Positions 23,043 to 35,146 of a DNA stretch of 64,000 nucleotides are shown piece by piece (position 1 is the stretch's first letter; each line of letters opens with the position of its first letter). The notes below the pieces were generated by a model, which did no database searches, was not told the origin of the DNA, and worked only from the letters and a program-made list of their open reading frames with translations. The stretch is from the NCBI GenBank assembly GCA_006503535.1, contig QYRS01000001.1, positions 868,001 to 932,000 of the forward strand, read 5' to 3'. A program made the position numbers and the translations under genes. This DNA comes from Arthrinium phaeospermum (taxonomy: Eukaryota > Ascomycota > Sordariomycetes > Amphisphaeriales > Apiosporaceae).

Positions 23043-23134
23043 GTAGCCCAGTCTTCTCCCGACAGTCTGGCCCTGTGGCAGGTCGTCTTTGTTGTCATTG
23101 ATGTAGGCACTGCTTCGGATTCGAACCACCCATC

Positions 23135-25529
23135 ATGACGCCGTGGCTTCCCTCCAACAAAGGACTTGTCTCAGGACTCGTAGCCCTTGCATCGCTCCTC
23201 GCGACGCCGACTGTAGCCCAAGATGCTTCTCCCTCAACTGGTATGTCCTAGACACTATAGCCCCCTCACTCATGCCGTCCGCATCATCTTACTTACCCGT
23301 CGCCGTGCCAGGAGGTGTCGTGGTGAACGGCACGAGCTTTGCTCTGAATGGCGAAAATGTCTCGTACCGCTTCCACGTGGATGAGGAGACGGGCGACCTG
23401 ATCAACGACCACTTCGGCGGCCTGGTGACGGAGACGGTCCCCATGCTGAAGCCGAAGAGCCAGGGCTGGGTCGAGAACATCGGGCGCGTCAAGCGCGAGT
23501 TCCCGGACATGGGGCGCGGCGACTTCCGCGTGCCCGCCGTGCGCATCCAGCAGACCGCCGGCTACACCGTCAGCGACTTCCGGTACCGCTCCCACGACGT
23601 CGTCAAGGGGAAGCCGGCGCTTGCTGGGCTCCCCTCCACGTTTGGCAGAGAGGAGGGCGACGTGACGACGCTCGTCGTGCACATGTACGACAACTACTCG
23701 AGCGTCGCGGCCGATCTGACCTACTCCGTCTTCCCCAAGCTCGACGCCATCGTCCGCAGCGTCAACATCACCAACGAGGGCAAGGGCAACATCACCATCG
23801 AGAGGCTCGCCAGCTTCAGCGTCGATCTGCCCTACGGCGATTTCGACATGATTGAGCTCAAGGGCGACTGGGGACGTGAGGGCATGAAGGTCCGGCGCAA
23901 GGTGGACTACGGAACTCAGGGGTAAGCAAAGAACCGTCGCAGCTTCGTTCTGGCAACACAACATAAGCTAACATACCAAATTCTAGGTTCGGAAGTACCA
24001 CTGGGTATTCATCCCACCTCCACAACCCATTCCTGTCGCTCGTGGCACCCGACACCACAGAGTCTCAGGGCGACGCATGGGGCTTCTCTTTGATCTACAC
24101 CGGATCTTTCGCCGTGGACGTGGAGAAGGGCTCCCAGGGTTTCACACGTGCCATGCTCGGCATGAACCCGTACCACCTGTCATGGAACCTCGGACCCGGC
24201 GAGAGTCTGACCAGCCCCGAATGCGTTGCCACCTTCTCCGAGAAGGGCATTGGCGGCGTGTCCCGTCTCTTCCACCGCCTCTTCCGCAACCACCTGATGA
24301 AGAGCAAGTTCGCTGTGGAGCCTCGCCCCGTACTGCTCAACAGCTGGGAAGGTCTCTTCTTCGACTACAACGAGAGCCGCATCTACAACCTGGCTCAGGA
24401 GTCTGCCGAGCTCGGCGTGAAGCTCTTCGTTCTTGACGACGGCTGGTTCGGTAACGAGTACCCTCGTGTAACCGACAATGCCGGCCTCGGCGACTGGCAG
24501 GCCAACACGGACCGCTTCCCCAACGGCATCGGGCCCCTGGTCGACCAAGTCACGGCTCTGACCTCGGCCAACTCGTCCGACAAGCTGCAGTTCGGTCTCT
24601 GGTTCGAGCCTGAGATGGTGAACCCCAATTCAACACTGTACAACAAGCACCCCGACTGGGCCCTGCACGCGGGTGATTATCCACGGACAATGACGCGCGC
24701 GGAGCTGGTGCTCAACGTGGCGCTGCCCGAGGTGCAGGACTTCATCATCGCGTCCCTGTCGGACATCCTGGGCACCACCAAAGTGTCGTACGTGAAATGG
24801 GACAACAACCGGGCAATCCACGAAATGCCGCGCGACGGCGTGGCGCACGCCTACATGCTGGGCTTGTACCGCGTCTTCGAGACGCTGACGACGCGGTTCC
24901 CCGACGTGCTCTTCGAGGGCTGCGCCTCGGGCGGCGGGCGCTTCGACCCGGGCATCCTGCAGTACTTCCCGCAGGTCTGGACGTCGGACGACACGGACGC
25001 GCTGCAGCGCATCTACACGCAGTTCGGCACGTCGATCGTCTACCCGCCCTCGTCCATGGGCGCGCACGTCTCGGTCGTGCCGAACCAGCAGACGGGGCGG
25101 ACGATCCCGCTGCAGTTCCGGGCGCACGTCGCCCTCATGGGCGGCTCGTTCGGCTTCGAGCTCGACCCCGCGGAGCTGTCGGACGCGGACCGGGCCCAGA
25201 TCCCGGGCATCATCGCGCTGGCGGAGGATATCAACCCGATCATCGTCAAGGGCGACCTGTGGCGGCTCAACCTGCCCGAGGACTCCAACTGGCCCGCCGC
25301 TTTGTATATGTCCGAGGACGGCGCCAAGGGGGTGCTGTTCTGGTTCCAGGTCCGGAGCATCTACGACCAGCCGACGCCCTACCTGCGTCTTCAGGGGCTC
25401 GACCCGGCGGCCCGCTACACCGTCAATGGGACCGACACGTACTCGGGCGCCACGCTGATGCGGATGGGGCTTCAGTACCGGTTTAATGGCGAGTACGACA
25501 GCACTGTCGTGCTTATTGAGAAGGCCTAA
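23135..25529 (+). CDS. aglC: secreted GH36 alpha-galactosidase
   Basis: Three exons (23135-23240, 23312-23921, 23987-25529) give about 752 aa, matching fungal AglC-type enzymes. The start [10 protein letters not shown] leads into a hydrophobic [13 protein letters not shown] and a cleavable TVAQ, so the product is secreted. GH36 landmarks are the N-terminal beta-sandwich, VLDDGWFG near the start of the (beta/alpha)8 barrel, LWFEPEMVN, and VKWDNNR whose Asp511 is the catalytic nucleophile. [12 protein letters not shown] and [11 protein letters not shown] follow; the latter contains the acid/base Asp (within 573-576). It removes terminal alpha-1,6-galactose from raffinose-family sugars and galactomannan. 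Ten or so NxS/T sequons agree with secretion. The MFS sugar transporter 2.5 kb downstream may import products, but co-regulation is untested. Confidence 0.96.
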
Positions 25530-28038
25530 GTAATGACAAGTAATTGCATAATCCTCATAATGCATAGTATTGCGTAGCATAAACTTCACCTTGAATCAAT
25601 ATTAGAATTAATACAGTTAAAGAAAGCATCCATGAACCACGGTGACCAATCCACCAGTAGTAGTATGTGTACAGCGTAGTGGCACCTATATGGACAGCTA
25701 GAGATGCCATACTACTTGATAGCTATGACCACGTGTAATTCGTAGTGAGGGCTATCAGAAGTAGAATGCCATCAGGGGTTGATGCTTGTGCGGGATCACT
25801 GATTGGACTTCAGAACATGACGCTTTCCAAACCTTGGAAATCTCTATCACGAGCTATTCGTTTTCGTCGCGAGCCCATCATTCCTGATTCGTTGACTTGA
25901 TATCGAATCAAAGTTGTTAAAAAGCAATAACCGTATTAGCGTATGAGACCAATTTTCGTCCTGATTACCGAACGAGTCAAGCTCTCGCCCGCCTCGATCT
26001 CCAGATGAACTAGCATCGACGAAGAAGATAATGAGGGGATGACAAGTTCGGCTGGTGCCCGCAAGGGCGTGTTCGCTGTTCGCTATCTCGTCTTTGGGAC
26101 AAGCTTGAATCGTCTTGTCCCGTGCCATGTGCAATGCGTTTGCCCAGCGCCCCTAGTCTGCCAGTTGTCAACACCAAGACCTCAAGTCGTCTGCAGCATC
26201 ATCCCAAAAGGGGGTCTCGCCGAGAATATTGCCCTTTGACCGACTGTCATTGACTTGAAACTGGAGGCCTCTTTCTCGTCATTTCGTCCAGAATGGGATT
26301 GGTGATGCTATGAGCTTTCGCTTGACGTTACTTTACTTCTGGGGATGGATGGCTCTCCCTCCGGGTCCCTCCCCGCCACGGCGCATGTGCAAGCCGACGG
26401 AAATGTCACGATCATAGACTCGGCAAAGCAATCCCAGATAAAGAAAGGCTTGCGGTCCAAGACTGAGCGCAGTCTATATCGTCAGTTGCCAAGAGGGAAT
26501 ATGTAAGTTTGACGCTGAATCGGGGGTTCTTTTCATGCCGTATGCTACGCCCAGATAAGACTTTTTACCCGTACCAAGCCGGAGACTAGACAACCTTGTG
26601 AACGTCTGTGTTTCCCTGGAGGGATCTGGGAATAGTTACAGTACCATCCATGATGTACGGATTGTTTCATACCAGAAATACAGTAGATAGCAAGAGGTTC
26701 ATCTGACCTGCTTTCCATCCGTGCCCGTCTCTAAAGGAACACATGTCAGGGGAGGCCCAAAAGACTCTCGACTAGGGCCGGGAGTCAAAAGTTAAGGGCC
26801 GGCACGCAGTAGTCGCCATGCCCTTGGCCCTACAAGATCAGATGTGCATACTTTAAGTAAGTCGTATCTTTATCTGAACGCAGCCTAGGTTGAACCGAGC
26901 TTCTAGACCGAACCTTAAACCATAGATCGGCCCAACCAGTCACCAGCCGTGCAGGACGCAGAACGTAGGACGCTAATCGCCTCATGCGGCTATTTCATTG
27001 CTACCTACTGTACTTGTAGCTCAATTACCTATCTTCATTCGCCAAATCAAAGCCAAGGCAAATTTCCAAGAAACACCAAGAAGAAACACCCCCAATGCCG
27101 TTCAAAATATCGTACGGGCATCGTATAAGCCACAGCCAAGCTGGCTTCGCCCAAGAGATATGCCCGCCCTCGGTCAAGAACCGAAAGCCTCGAATCCCGT
27201 CTCGCGATACCGCCTCCCTTGCCATGCTCGAATGAACGGTAGAGGCCTAGGCGCCAAGCCGTGACTCGGGGAGTCCGTCCACTCAGGACTTAGCGACCCC
27301 GCGTTCCTTGTCTTACTTGCAAGAATGCCTGTCCAGGTCGTCCTACCCCAGAGATGACAGCCCCTCATCCGAACCCCCAACCTCTCCACCCCCGGATTCC
27401 ACCCCAGATTCTGATCAAAGGTGAGGGTCATCTGGAGATGGCTGCCAAGCCCCAGGGATGAAGTGCAGAAAGTCGACAGGACCCCTGCTCCATGCTCATG
27501 CCAAACATCAGCATGTCGCCCTTTGCTGCATCACTTGATCTTTGCGCAGCTGGGGGTATGGGAAATCGTACCATTCGCCCACTGCCCAAGCCATTTCCAA
27601 GAAGAGGGGATCGCCTGGGCCTTTTCTTTTTGCTTACCAAAAGATGACCCCGGGACACTGATGAGCTCTTTGGCTGGCTGACCGCCGCGGAAATGGACTA
27701 TTACTCATCAGCCAGCATCCAGGTAGTTATGATGAGACATGACATATATGTCCGCTCTGGGCCCCCGGTGGGAATCCGAACTTTGATATTTGCTTATCCT
27801 CCGTCCGCTCTCTAGCTCCTGCATATCTTGCTCTCGTCGACCATCTTTGATTTCGGGAACTCCGTTTAGCACTGCTATTATATTTGTTCAGCGTGCACTG
27901 TTGCTTCAAGAAATTTGTCCTTGGTTAACAACAATAACGCTGCTGAGGAAACCCAGCATCTGGTCGCGTACTGTCTTGTTTCGCCCAGCTATCGTCACAA
28001 CATATATGTAGACAGCCTTACCTCGTCGACTTGCCAAC
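25530..28038. other. intergenic, no gene recognised
   Basis: 2.5 kb with only short frames on both strands. None shows a known motif. The last few hundred bases must hold the promoter of the MFS transporter; no clear TATA box was found. Confidence 0.5.
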
Positions 28039-29927
28039 ATGGGTTGGAATACCCACGCCTCGGGGACGCGTGATCCCCCGGAAGTGCGAAACTGGCACAT
28101 CCACCTCATCGCCGTCGTGGCATCCATGTCGGCCCTGGCCAGTATGAAACCCCTCACCATCACCGTGATTTCGCTGTCATATGCTACTTATGTTATGGAT
28201 GTTCTAACCTTTCCGTTCGCTCGCTAGTGGGATATGATACGGCCGTCATTGGCGGCACCATGGCTCTGGAATCGTTCATTCGTGACTTTGGCTGGGAGGG
28301 CGTCGACAAGACTTCCCGTGATACCATTCAAGGCAACATTGTCTCGACATTCCAAGTAAGTAATGCCGAAACACACAAGACACGAAGGAGCTGAGATCAT
28401 GCGAAATATGGGTTGATTCTCGGGATGCCCTGTGACCTAACATGCTGACCTTCTCCTTTTGTTCACAAGGCCGGCTGCTTCTTCGGCGCCCTCTTCTCCT
28501 TTCCCATCGCGGAGAAGTTCGGCCGTCGCATCGCCATCCTGTGCGCCTCTCTGGTGTTCCTGCTCGGCGCCACCCTCATGACGGCGTCGCGCGGCAGCCT
28601 GAACATGATCTACGGAGGCCGCGCCATCGCGGGCCTGGGAATCGGCTCCTCGTCGCTCGTGGTGCCCGTGTACATTGCCGAGGTGGCGCCGCCGTCGATC
28701 CGGGGCCGGCTCGTGGGCATCTTCGAGATCGCGTCGCAGGGCGGGGGGATGCTGGGGTTCTGGATCAACTACGCGACGGACCAGACCATCAGCCAGAGCG
28801 CGCAGGCACAGTGGATCATCCCGCTGGCCCTGCAGCTGGTCCCGGGCGTCTGCCTCTTCTTCGGCATGCTGCTCTTCTGCCCCGAGTCGCCGCGCTGGTT
28901 GGCGAGGGGCGACGACTTCGAGGGCGCCGCCCGCGTCCTGGCGCGCGTCCGCGGCCTGCCCCCGGACCACGACTACGTCGCCCGCGAGATGGCCGAGATC
29001 CGCGCCCAGGTCGAGGAGCGCTCGACCCTGCACCGCTCCAAGCGCGAGCAGGCCCGCAAGCTGCTGCAGCGCGGCGTGCGCAACCGCGTCGCCATCGGCG
29101 TTGCGCTCATGTTCATGCAGAGTTTCACGGGCGTCAATATTATTACCTACTATGCGCCGCGCATCTTCGAGACCTTGGGCGTGCAGGGGACTTCCCTCAA
29201 GCTCTTCAGCACGGGCTTCTACGGCATCGCCAAGACGCTCGGCATGATCACCTTCACGTTCGTCGTCATCGAGCGCGTCGGCCGCCGCAAGGGCCTCGTC
29301 TGGGGCGCTGCGCTGGGTTGCATTCCCATGTGGTATATCGGCGGCTACGTGATGCGCGCGGACCCCGAGGCGGCGGCGGCGGCGGGCACCGTCACCCGGG
29401 ATGGTTGGGGGTATCTGGCTATGGTCTGCGTCTACGTCAACGGGTTCATCATCTGCGCCACCTGGCAGGGCATCACTTGGACGTATGCTTCGGAGATCTT
29501 CCCGCTCGATATCCGCATGCTGTGCGTGGCGCTGACCACGGCGGTCACCTGGCTGGGCTCGTTCATCATTGCGCGCTTCACGCCTTACATGATTTCCGAT
29601 CTCGGGTACGGGGCTTATTTCTTCTTCGGGTCCATCTTGGTGTCCATGGGAGTCTGGGCGTTCTTCTTTGTTCCCGAAACCAAGGGTAAGCTGCCATCGA
29701 GACTATTCATCTTATACCATTCGATCATTCTTCGAGCTACTGACCCCTTACTTGCTTTAGGTGTCATGTTGGAGCAAATGGACGCGCTTTTCGCCAAGTC
29801 GACGGTCAAGGTCGTCTGGGCGCAGATTCGGGGCAAGCCCGTTCTTCCCGAAGATACTGTGGCGACGACTGGGACTCGGGATAGCAAGGAGGCGATGGTG
29901 GAGGAGATTGAGAGCAAGGGTCCGTGA
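28039..29927 (+). CDS. MFS sugar transporter (quinate/hexose-type)
   Basis: Four exons (28039-28141, 28228-28355, 28470-29685, 29761-29927) encode about 537 aa with consistent phases. Signatures include MGYDTAVIGGTMAL in helix 1, EKFGRRIAI, GRAIAGLGIGSSSLVVPVYIAEVAP, PESPRWLARGDDFEGA, QSFTGVNIITYYAPRIF (sugar-binding Q and N), ERVGRRKGL, and FVPETKG. The GIGSSSLVVPVYIAE and PPSIRGRLVGIFEI motifs are typical of the fungal quinate/hexose permease branch. It belongs in the plasma membrane. Small introns interrupt helix 1 and the loop after helix 12, as in relatives. The substrate cannot be assigned; proximity to the GH36 gene makes galactose or another hexose plausible. A (TA)12 run lies about 40 nt after the stop. 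Confidence 0.92.
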
Positions 29928-30635
29928 TGTTGCTCGGATGCTGGGTAGTGATTTCTTTGGTAGTTCAGTATATATATATATATATATATATATCTTTTGG
30001 GAGGGAATTTGCGATTACGTCGAAGGAAGCACCCGAGTCAGCGGTATGTTTTGGATCAGTAAAGATACCTTTTACATTTCATCATACATGACATTAAAGC
30101 GCCGTTCCCCCTTAAAGATGAAATGACAGTCCAGCAGAAGCGACTTATAACTCCACGATGTCGCCCAATGACAAGGAGGGTCAGCCATGGTGCGATCAAG
30201 GCACAGAGACCAAGACAACCAAACATGACCAAGAACTTCTATCGAGGAAGAGTAGTGAGAGCCACAGAATTAGATTTGAATTTCCGACGTTACGTTTGCA
30301 TTCATTCTATAATCCATTAAGCCCCTGAACCAGTTCCACACCACCGAATAGCAAAGAACACCCCCATCCCCAACCATTTGTTATGACATTCTAGTAGAAA
30401 CAGATGGAGAAAAACCGAAAAGAGAAACTGAAATTGAAAATACCAAACCCCGCCCCCTTTTTTAGTATCTTGGAAACCGTTCATCATGTGAGCATGGCGC
30501 ATCAATCATTTCATGAGATCGTGGTGCGTGTGGCGTGGCGAAGGGAAGGACGAAGAAAGGAGACTCAAAAGGAAGAAAAAAGGGATGACGAGAAACGAGA
30601 CCAAAAAGTAGCTGGCTGACTGGCTAGCTGGCTCT
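29928..30635. other. intergenic between convergent genes
   Basis: The 3' flanks of the MFS and CFEM genes. It contains the TA microsatellite and an A-rich stretch at 30400-30610. No gene seen. Confidence 0.5.
29969..29993. repeat. (TA)12 microsatellite
   Basis: About twelve TA units lie 40 nt downstream of the MFS stop codon, probably in the 3' UTR. TA-rich tracts can act as efficiency elements for polyadenylation in fungi. Confidence 0.9.
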
Positions 30636-31453
30636 CTAGAGGGCGAGGGCGGCGAGAGCAAAGGCGGCCAGGGCGCCGACCGACCCCCCGACGGCGGCCC
30701 CGGCCGTGGCGACGGGCTGCTTGGGGCTGACGCCCGAGGTGCTGTAGTTGCCGCCGGCCTGGACCATGGGCGTGGTGCCGGCGGGGCTGGAGCCGTAAGT
30801 GCCGGTGGGGTAGCTGCCGGCGCCGCTGGCAGACATGGCGGCGTAGCTGGACGTCTCGGAGGCGGCCTCCTGCTCGCAGATAGAGGAGGTGGATTCAGGA
30901 GACGAGGTGCTCATGGCCTCGGGGGTCGAGGTCGCGGCCATGGCGGTCGACTCGGTGCACTCGCTGGTCGACTCCGGGGCCGGGGCCGCGGTCGATTGCT
31001 CCTCCTCGGTGCAGGGGGTGCTGGCGGCGGCGGGGGCCGAGGCTGGGTAGGTGGCCGGGGCTTCGGGGGCCGGGCTCGTGGCGGCTTCGGGGGCGGGGGC
31101 GGCGAGGGCCTTGGCGCAGAAGGCCTTGAGGGCGGGGACGACGGTGGCTGTGATGGGGAGGTGCTCTGGTCAGTGATTGATAGGGGAAAGGGGTGAAGAT
31201 GAGAGGGACTAAGGAAAGAGAAAGGGTACGTACAGACGGCGACCTGGGCACCGCACTTGTCCATGACACAGCTGCTGCCGGCGGCCTGGACGGCGTCCAT
31301 GTCGTTGCAGATGCACTTGTAGTCGGTCATGGTGCAGCTGGTGGAAGAGGAAACGGCACTCTGCAGGCAAGGGGCAGCGCACTCGGGGATGCTCGCGAGG
31401 TCCTGGGCCGCGACGAGGGTGAAGAGGGCGGCGGCGGTGAAAGAGTACTTCAT
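30636..31453 (-). CDS. CFEM-domain GPI-anchored protein
   Basis: Two exons (31453-31234, 31147-30636) encode 243 aa; the 86-nt intron has a GTACGT donor and CACAG acceptor. A signal peptide (MKYSFTAAALFTLVAAQ) is followed by a CFEM domain with all eight cysteines at 25, 29, 40, 47, 49, 62, 67 and 84; the last is supplied by exon 2. Asp/Glu-bearing loops near TDYKCICND fit heme-binding CFEM proteins. The remainder is Ser/Thr/Ala/Pro-rich, glycosylation-prone linker, and the C-terminus is hydrophobic (GAAVGGSVGALAAFALAALAL-like, split by glycines), the signal for GPI attachment. CFEM proteins act at the cell surface in heme/iron capture, adhesion or host interaction. Reading through the intron would insert an extra cysteine and basic Pro-rich residues, which argues for splicing. 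Confidence 0.93.
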
Positions 31454-33555
31454 TTTGGCGGTAGTGGTGAGTTGATTTGATCGGGATGGGTTGTTGGTTG
31501 GTGCTATTAGGGGCTGGAATGTGAGAACACGAAGAAGAGATGTAATGGATAAGAGAGAGAGAGATGAACGAGATTGTCGAAGAAATGGGTATTAAGTAGA
31601 AAGGTAAGTTGAAGAAGCTGTTGCTGTTGTTGAAATAGGGGCTGAAGTGAGTGACTGTGGTTGGTGAGTAGTAAGGATATTCGGACGATGGGGGAGGGAC
31701 GGCGACGCCTTAAGTAAAGATCTTACAGCACTGTTCTAAGCACTAGAAGGAAGATCTTGATACCATGGGCACTGCATCTTGCCACATTCGAGGCCTTCAG
31801 GAGATTTACCCAATGGCCAGAGCAGCCAAGGGGGCGCCTCCTGAACGGTGCCATGCCTGAGGCAGTGGGAGGTCAAAGAGAGTTTCTTACATCCGAGGAC
31901 ACACATAGCGGAGTGGCAGTGAAGTGGCGATCACTCAATAGCTGAGTCTTCCCGGGCAAACGAGTTCTTTAGCAGAACCTCGTATAGGGGTAGTCCTGTC
32001 TTGAAGGACCCCAGCAAAATCCGGGGTAAAGCTCAACTGGGTGGTCTAGTCGCTCACTTGGTAAGATGAGGCGCTGATCATGGCGTCGACGGGTCCCGAT
32101 CTTCACATGCTTGCATGGCCACAAGCCGGAAAGCCAGGTCGAGATGCCACCGCCTGGCTGGCATCGTCGGAGCACATGGCCCCGATGTCTCCTTTCGAGT
32201 GCTTACTTGGTGCACACTGCTCTAGGCAGGTAATCACTGCATTGGAGAATAATTGATATGTACTTCATCCGGATCCTCACATACTGATAGTAAGTTAGCT
32301 CGGCTGGACTGATACCCCGACCTATGGCTGTTTGCACACACTCGAATCAGGGTCCAACATCGCGAAAACTAGAGTAAGGGGAAAGACACCGTAAGTCCAG
32401 TCCCGAAAGCAAACTCCCTACAAACCGTAACCCCTGAACTAATTCCGTTTCCGTAACAGCCTCGGGATTTGAGTTCGACCCGGCTCGGCCGCAGTGCCTG
32501 AGCCCCTAATAAGGCTTATTTCTCACCCCAAGCCAATGAACAACTCTTCTGGCTTCCACACGTTGTTCTAGCGCCTTGACCGATCATTACAAGCAATCTG
32601 GACAAGCATGTTTCATCCCAGGCCGTTCAACCAAGAGCCAGGGGACGGCGCCCTGAATGAACCACCACCGTGCCATCTTGTTCCATGACCAGATCCCTGA
32701 ATACTCATCATCCCTGGACGTTCAATCCAATCTTCTACCATCCGTAATATAACTTAATTGAAATCTCGAATAATCAATTGGCACTTTTGTTCCTCTCGTT
32801 TACCAAAGACATGATACTAGTTTGAACAGATAGCTTCGTTCCCTATCCCACGCAGAAGATCATCCAGAAAAGCCCACCGAACTTGACTTTACTGTCTAAG
32901 GTGACGTCCTTCGAGGCGAGGTCGTCACAACATGAGAGGCATGGGAAGTACCAACCGCGTATCTAAGAGGTGTTGCCTCGAGTACCCAGTCTGGCGTAGA
33001 AGCTCTGTTCTCTGCGTAGATCGAGCTGAATAAGGACGACATCCGATTACTGGCCAAAACCAGATCATATCCGACTGAACAAAGAAGCAAGGTGTTTCCA
33101 GCCATGGCTTTCTACTTTGTCGGAACATAGCAAGAGTGCCATCAAGCTTCCAGCGTTCCATGTGACGGGATATTAGTCATCAACAACAACGACGGGAATA
33201 TGGGTATCACGCGAAACACCAATGCCCAAACCTGTCTCCTCGGGTTCCGTTCACTGAAAAGCTCTCACTCGAAACCGCGGTAACGGCATAGAACTGCACG
33301 ATGTTGCCGTGATAGTAACGGACACGGTAAGGAATGAATCATGATGAGGTAGGTAGCCTGGGTACTGCCCGTCAGGAAGATGTTGTCACACATATCTTCC
33401 TCGCAATTAGTCTTTAACATTGCGGATACTCGATAGTGATGAGCATCGTCAAGAATACATACAAATCATACTTATATCTCCTGACAATGATCTGAAACCA
33501 TCATATATACACCGCAACAACATATGATGAGCCATCCCGCCTCTTTGCCCCTTTC
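31454..33555. other. intergenic, no gene recognised
   Basis: The CFEM leader here contains a short AG run near 31552-31564 and GTT/GTTG-rich DNA. The rest of the 2.1 kb has only short frames without recognisable products. Confidence 0.5.
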
Positions 33556-34444
33556 CTACTTCTCATACCCACTCATCAGCCCCGTCTCCCCATTCTCCCG
33601 CACCCCCCTCGGAAACGCCTCGCCCAAATGACTCGTATGCGCCCAAGGCTTCAACCCCATCTCCTCGCGAATCACGCCCCCAAAACAAGCACTCCAGCCC
33701 AGCCGGGGCCAGCGCTCAACCACAGCATCCCGAGTACGCGCGTGCACCAGTTCCGGCCGCGCCCCCATATTGTCGTACACGGTGGCCAGCTGCACGACCT
33801 GCCCGAGCAGCGGGATCGTGCCCTCGACGCCGAGGTCCTGGTGGCGGATGATGGCCTCGGCGACGGCCTCGGCCTGGGGCCGGGGGGCAGGCGACGCCAG
33901 CAGCAGAGGGGAAGAGGACGAGGGCGACGAGGAAAGCAGGTTCAGGGCGTGGAAGCCGCCCCAGAACTCAAAGGACAGCAGCGTGGACGTCAGGTTCCGC
34001 CGCGCGGTGCCGATGTCGTGCAGGAGCGCCGTGAGGGCCCAGGTGGAGAGCGAGAGGGACTCGAAGTGCTCTGGGAATTGATGCTTAAGGATGCAGTAGC
34101 CTAGACGCGATGACGACGATGAATAAGTACGAGAAATGTAGAGAAACACGAAAAAGGCTAACAGGGAAGTAAGAGCCTCAAGGTAGGTACATACCAAAGC
34201 TGTATACACGCATCGAATGATTGAAAGTCGGCCCTGGAAGCTCTCGCCTCACATATTCCTGCACCTTGGCCACGAGCGGATCGTCGGACGGGAAGGGGAT
34301 GTCATCCATCAAGACGGGGGCCGGCTCATGTAGGAACGGCTTATCGCCGAAAATGGCGTCGGCGTCTCTCGGCACGGCGGTCCAGCCATGCTTGGCAATG
34401 TCCTCGGCCGACGCTGCCGGTGTCGTCGAAGCAGCGGGTGACAT
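33556..34444 (-). CDS. HD-domain protein, cyanamide hydratase-like
   Basis: Two exons (34444-34195, 34100-33556) give 264 aa, close to fungal cyanamide hydratases and yeast Ddi2/Ddi3. The HD metal-binding residues are visible in FNHSMRVYSF (H76), LLHDIGT (H111, D112), and a later RHQDLG plus a downstream Asp in TVYDNMG. Relatives hydrate cyanamide to urea using a single zinc ion, or act on other small nitriles. No targeting signal is evident. The insertion LLSSSPSSSSPLLLASPAPRPQ between the FWGGFHA helix and the EAVAEAIIRHQD helix is low-complexity and longer than expected for the family. The intron (94 nt) has a GTATGT donor. ATG 34444 is chosen over 34471 because the family begins shortly before the GWTAVPRD segment. 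Confidence 0.88.
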
Positions 34445-35146
34445 GGTTGCTTGGACGACGCAGATGACCAAGATGGGAAGACGTGTGTATGGTGATTGTA
34501 ACTTTCTGAATTGAAAACTGCGGTGCTATTTAGACGAAGCATGTCATACCTAGTTTGCAGTCGATTCAAGAACCGAGGACGGCTTTTCTCATGCAATATA
34601 TAGGTAAGTAACCACGGCAGCATAATTAAACCACTATTAGGTGATTTGCGATCAAGTTTCCGACGTAACACACTAGTGGCACGCGAGCCTCCAAGATTCA
34701 ACAATACATAGGCAGTAGCAGAAGATTATGCTTTCTCAGCTGTTTCTTTCTTGACGAAACCCGAACGTCATGCTACAAATCCCGGGTCGGCCGTGGCTTA
34801 CACATGTCTCCATGTCGCCAGCCAGTCAGCTTCCGTCACTTGCGCCTCCGGTATGGCATGCTCATATAAGCGCAGAAGAGCGCATCTCCGGCTTGCGTCA
34901 CACAATATCTACCGCAGCGGAGACCGGCGTTAAACGGGGCTCATTATATGTTGAATCGTACAGATCATTCGTGCTCCCAGACATCAAACACCAACTGCAG
35001 ATACCGGCCATCGGCCAGAAGCCGAGACTAAGATCTATTTAGGTTGACTGTGTGGGGTATATTAATCTGGCCCGAAGCCGGATCGGCAGTTTTTGATACA
35101 CCAGAGACATATCTCTGGCTTTGGGGCGAATAAACAAACGCGGGTA
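34445..35146. other. intergenic between same-strand genes
   Basis: Contains the 3' flank of AP-2 mu and the promoter of the HD-domain gene. No further element could be supported. Confidence 0.45.

Larger units (their letters stand above)
21275..23134. other. divergent intergenic, NDK leader and GH36 promoter
   Basis: The NDK-proximal part (to about 22033) is free of stops in the NDK frame and contains a probable leader intron. The GH36-proximal part holds a TATA box at 23036-23042 and several GC-rich CTGGGG/GCGGAG-type strings that could bind a CreA-like repressor, though such short sites arise by chance. No separate gene is supported. Confidence 0.5.

Noticed and set aside
23113..23137. B-box-like GGATTCGAACC suggesting a minus-strand tRNA
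   Set aside because: No A box or cloverleaf fits, and the string sits directly at the start of the GH36 gene.
24630..25589. 319-codon minus-strand frame over the GH36 gene
   Set aside because: Antisense shadow of the GH36 barrel, rich in Arg and Val with no known motif.
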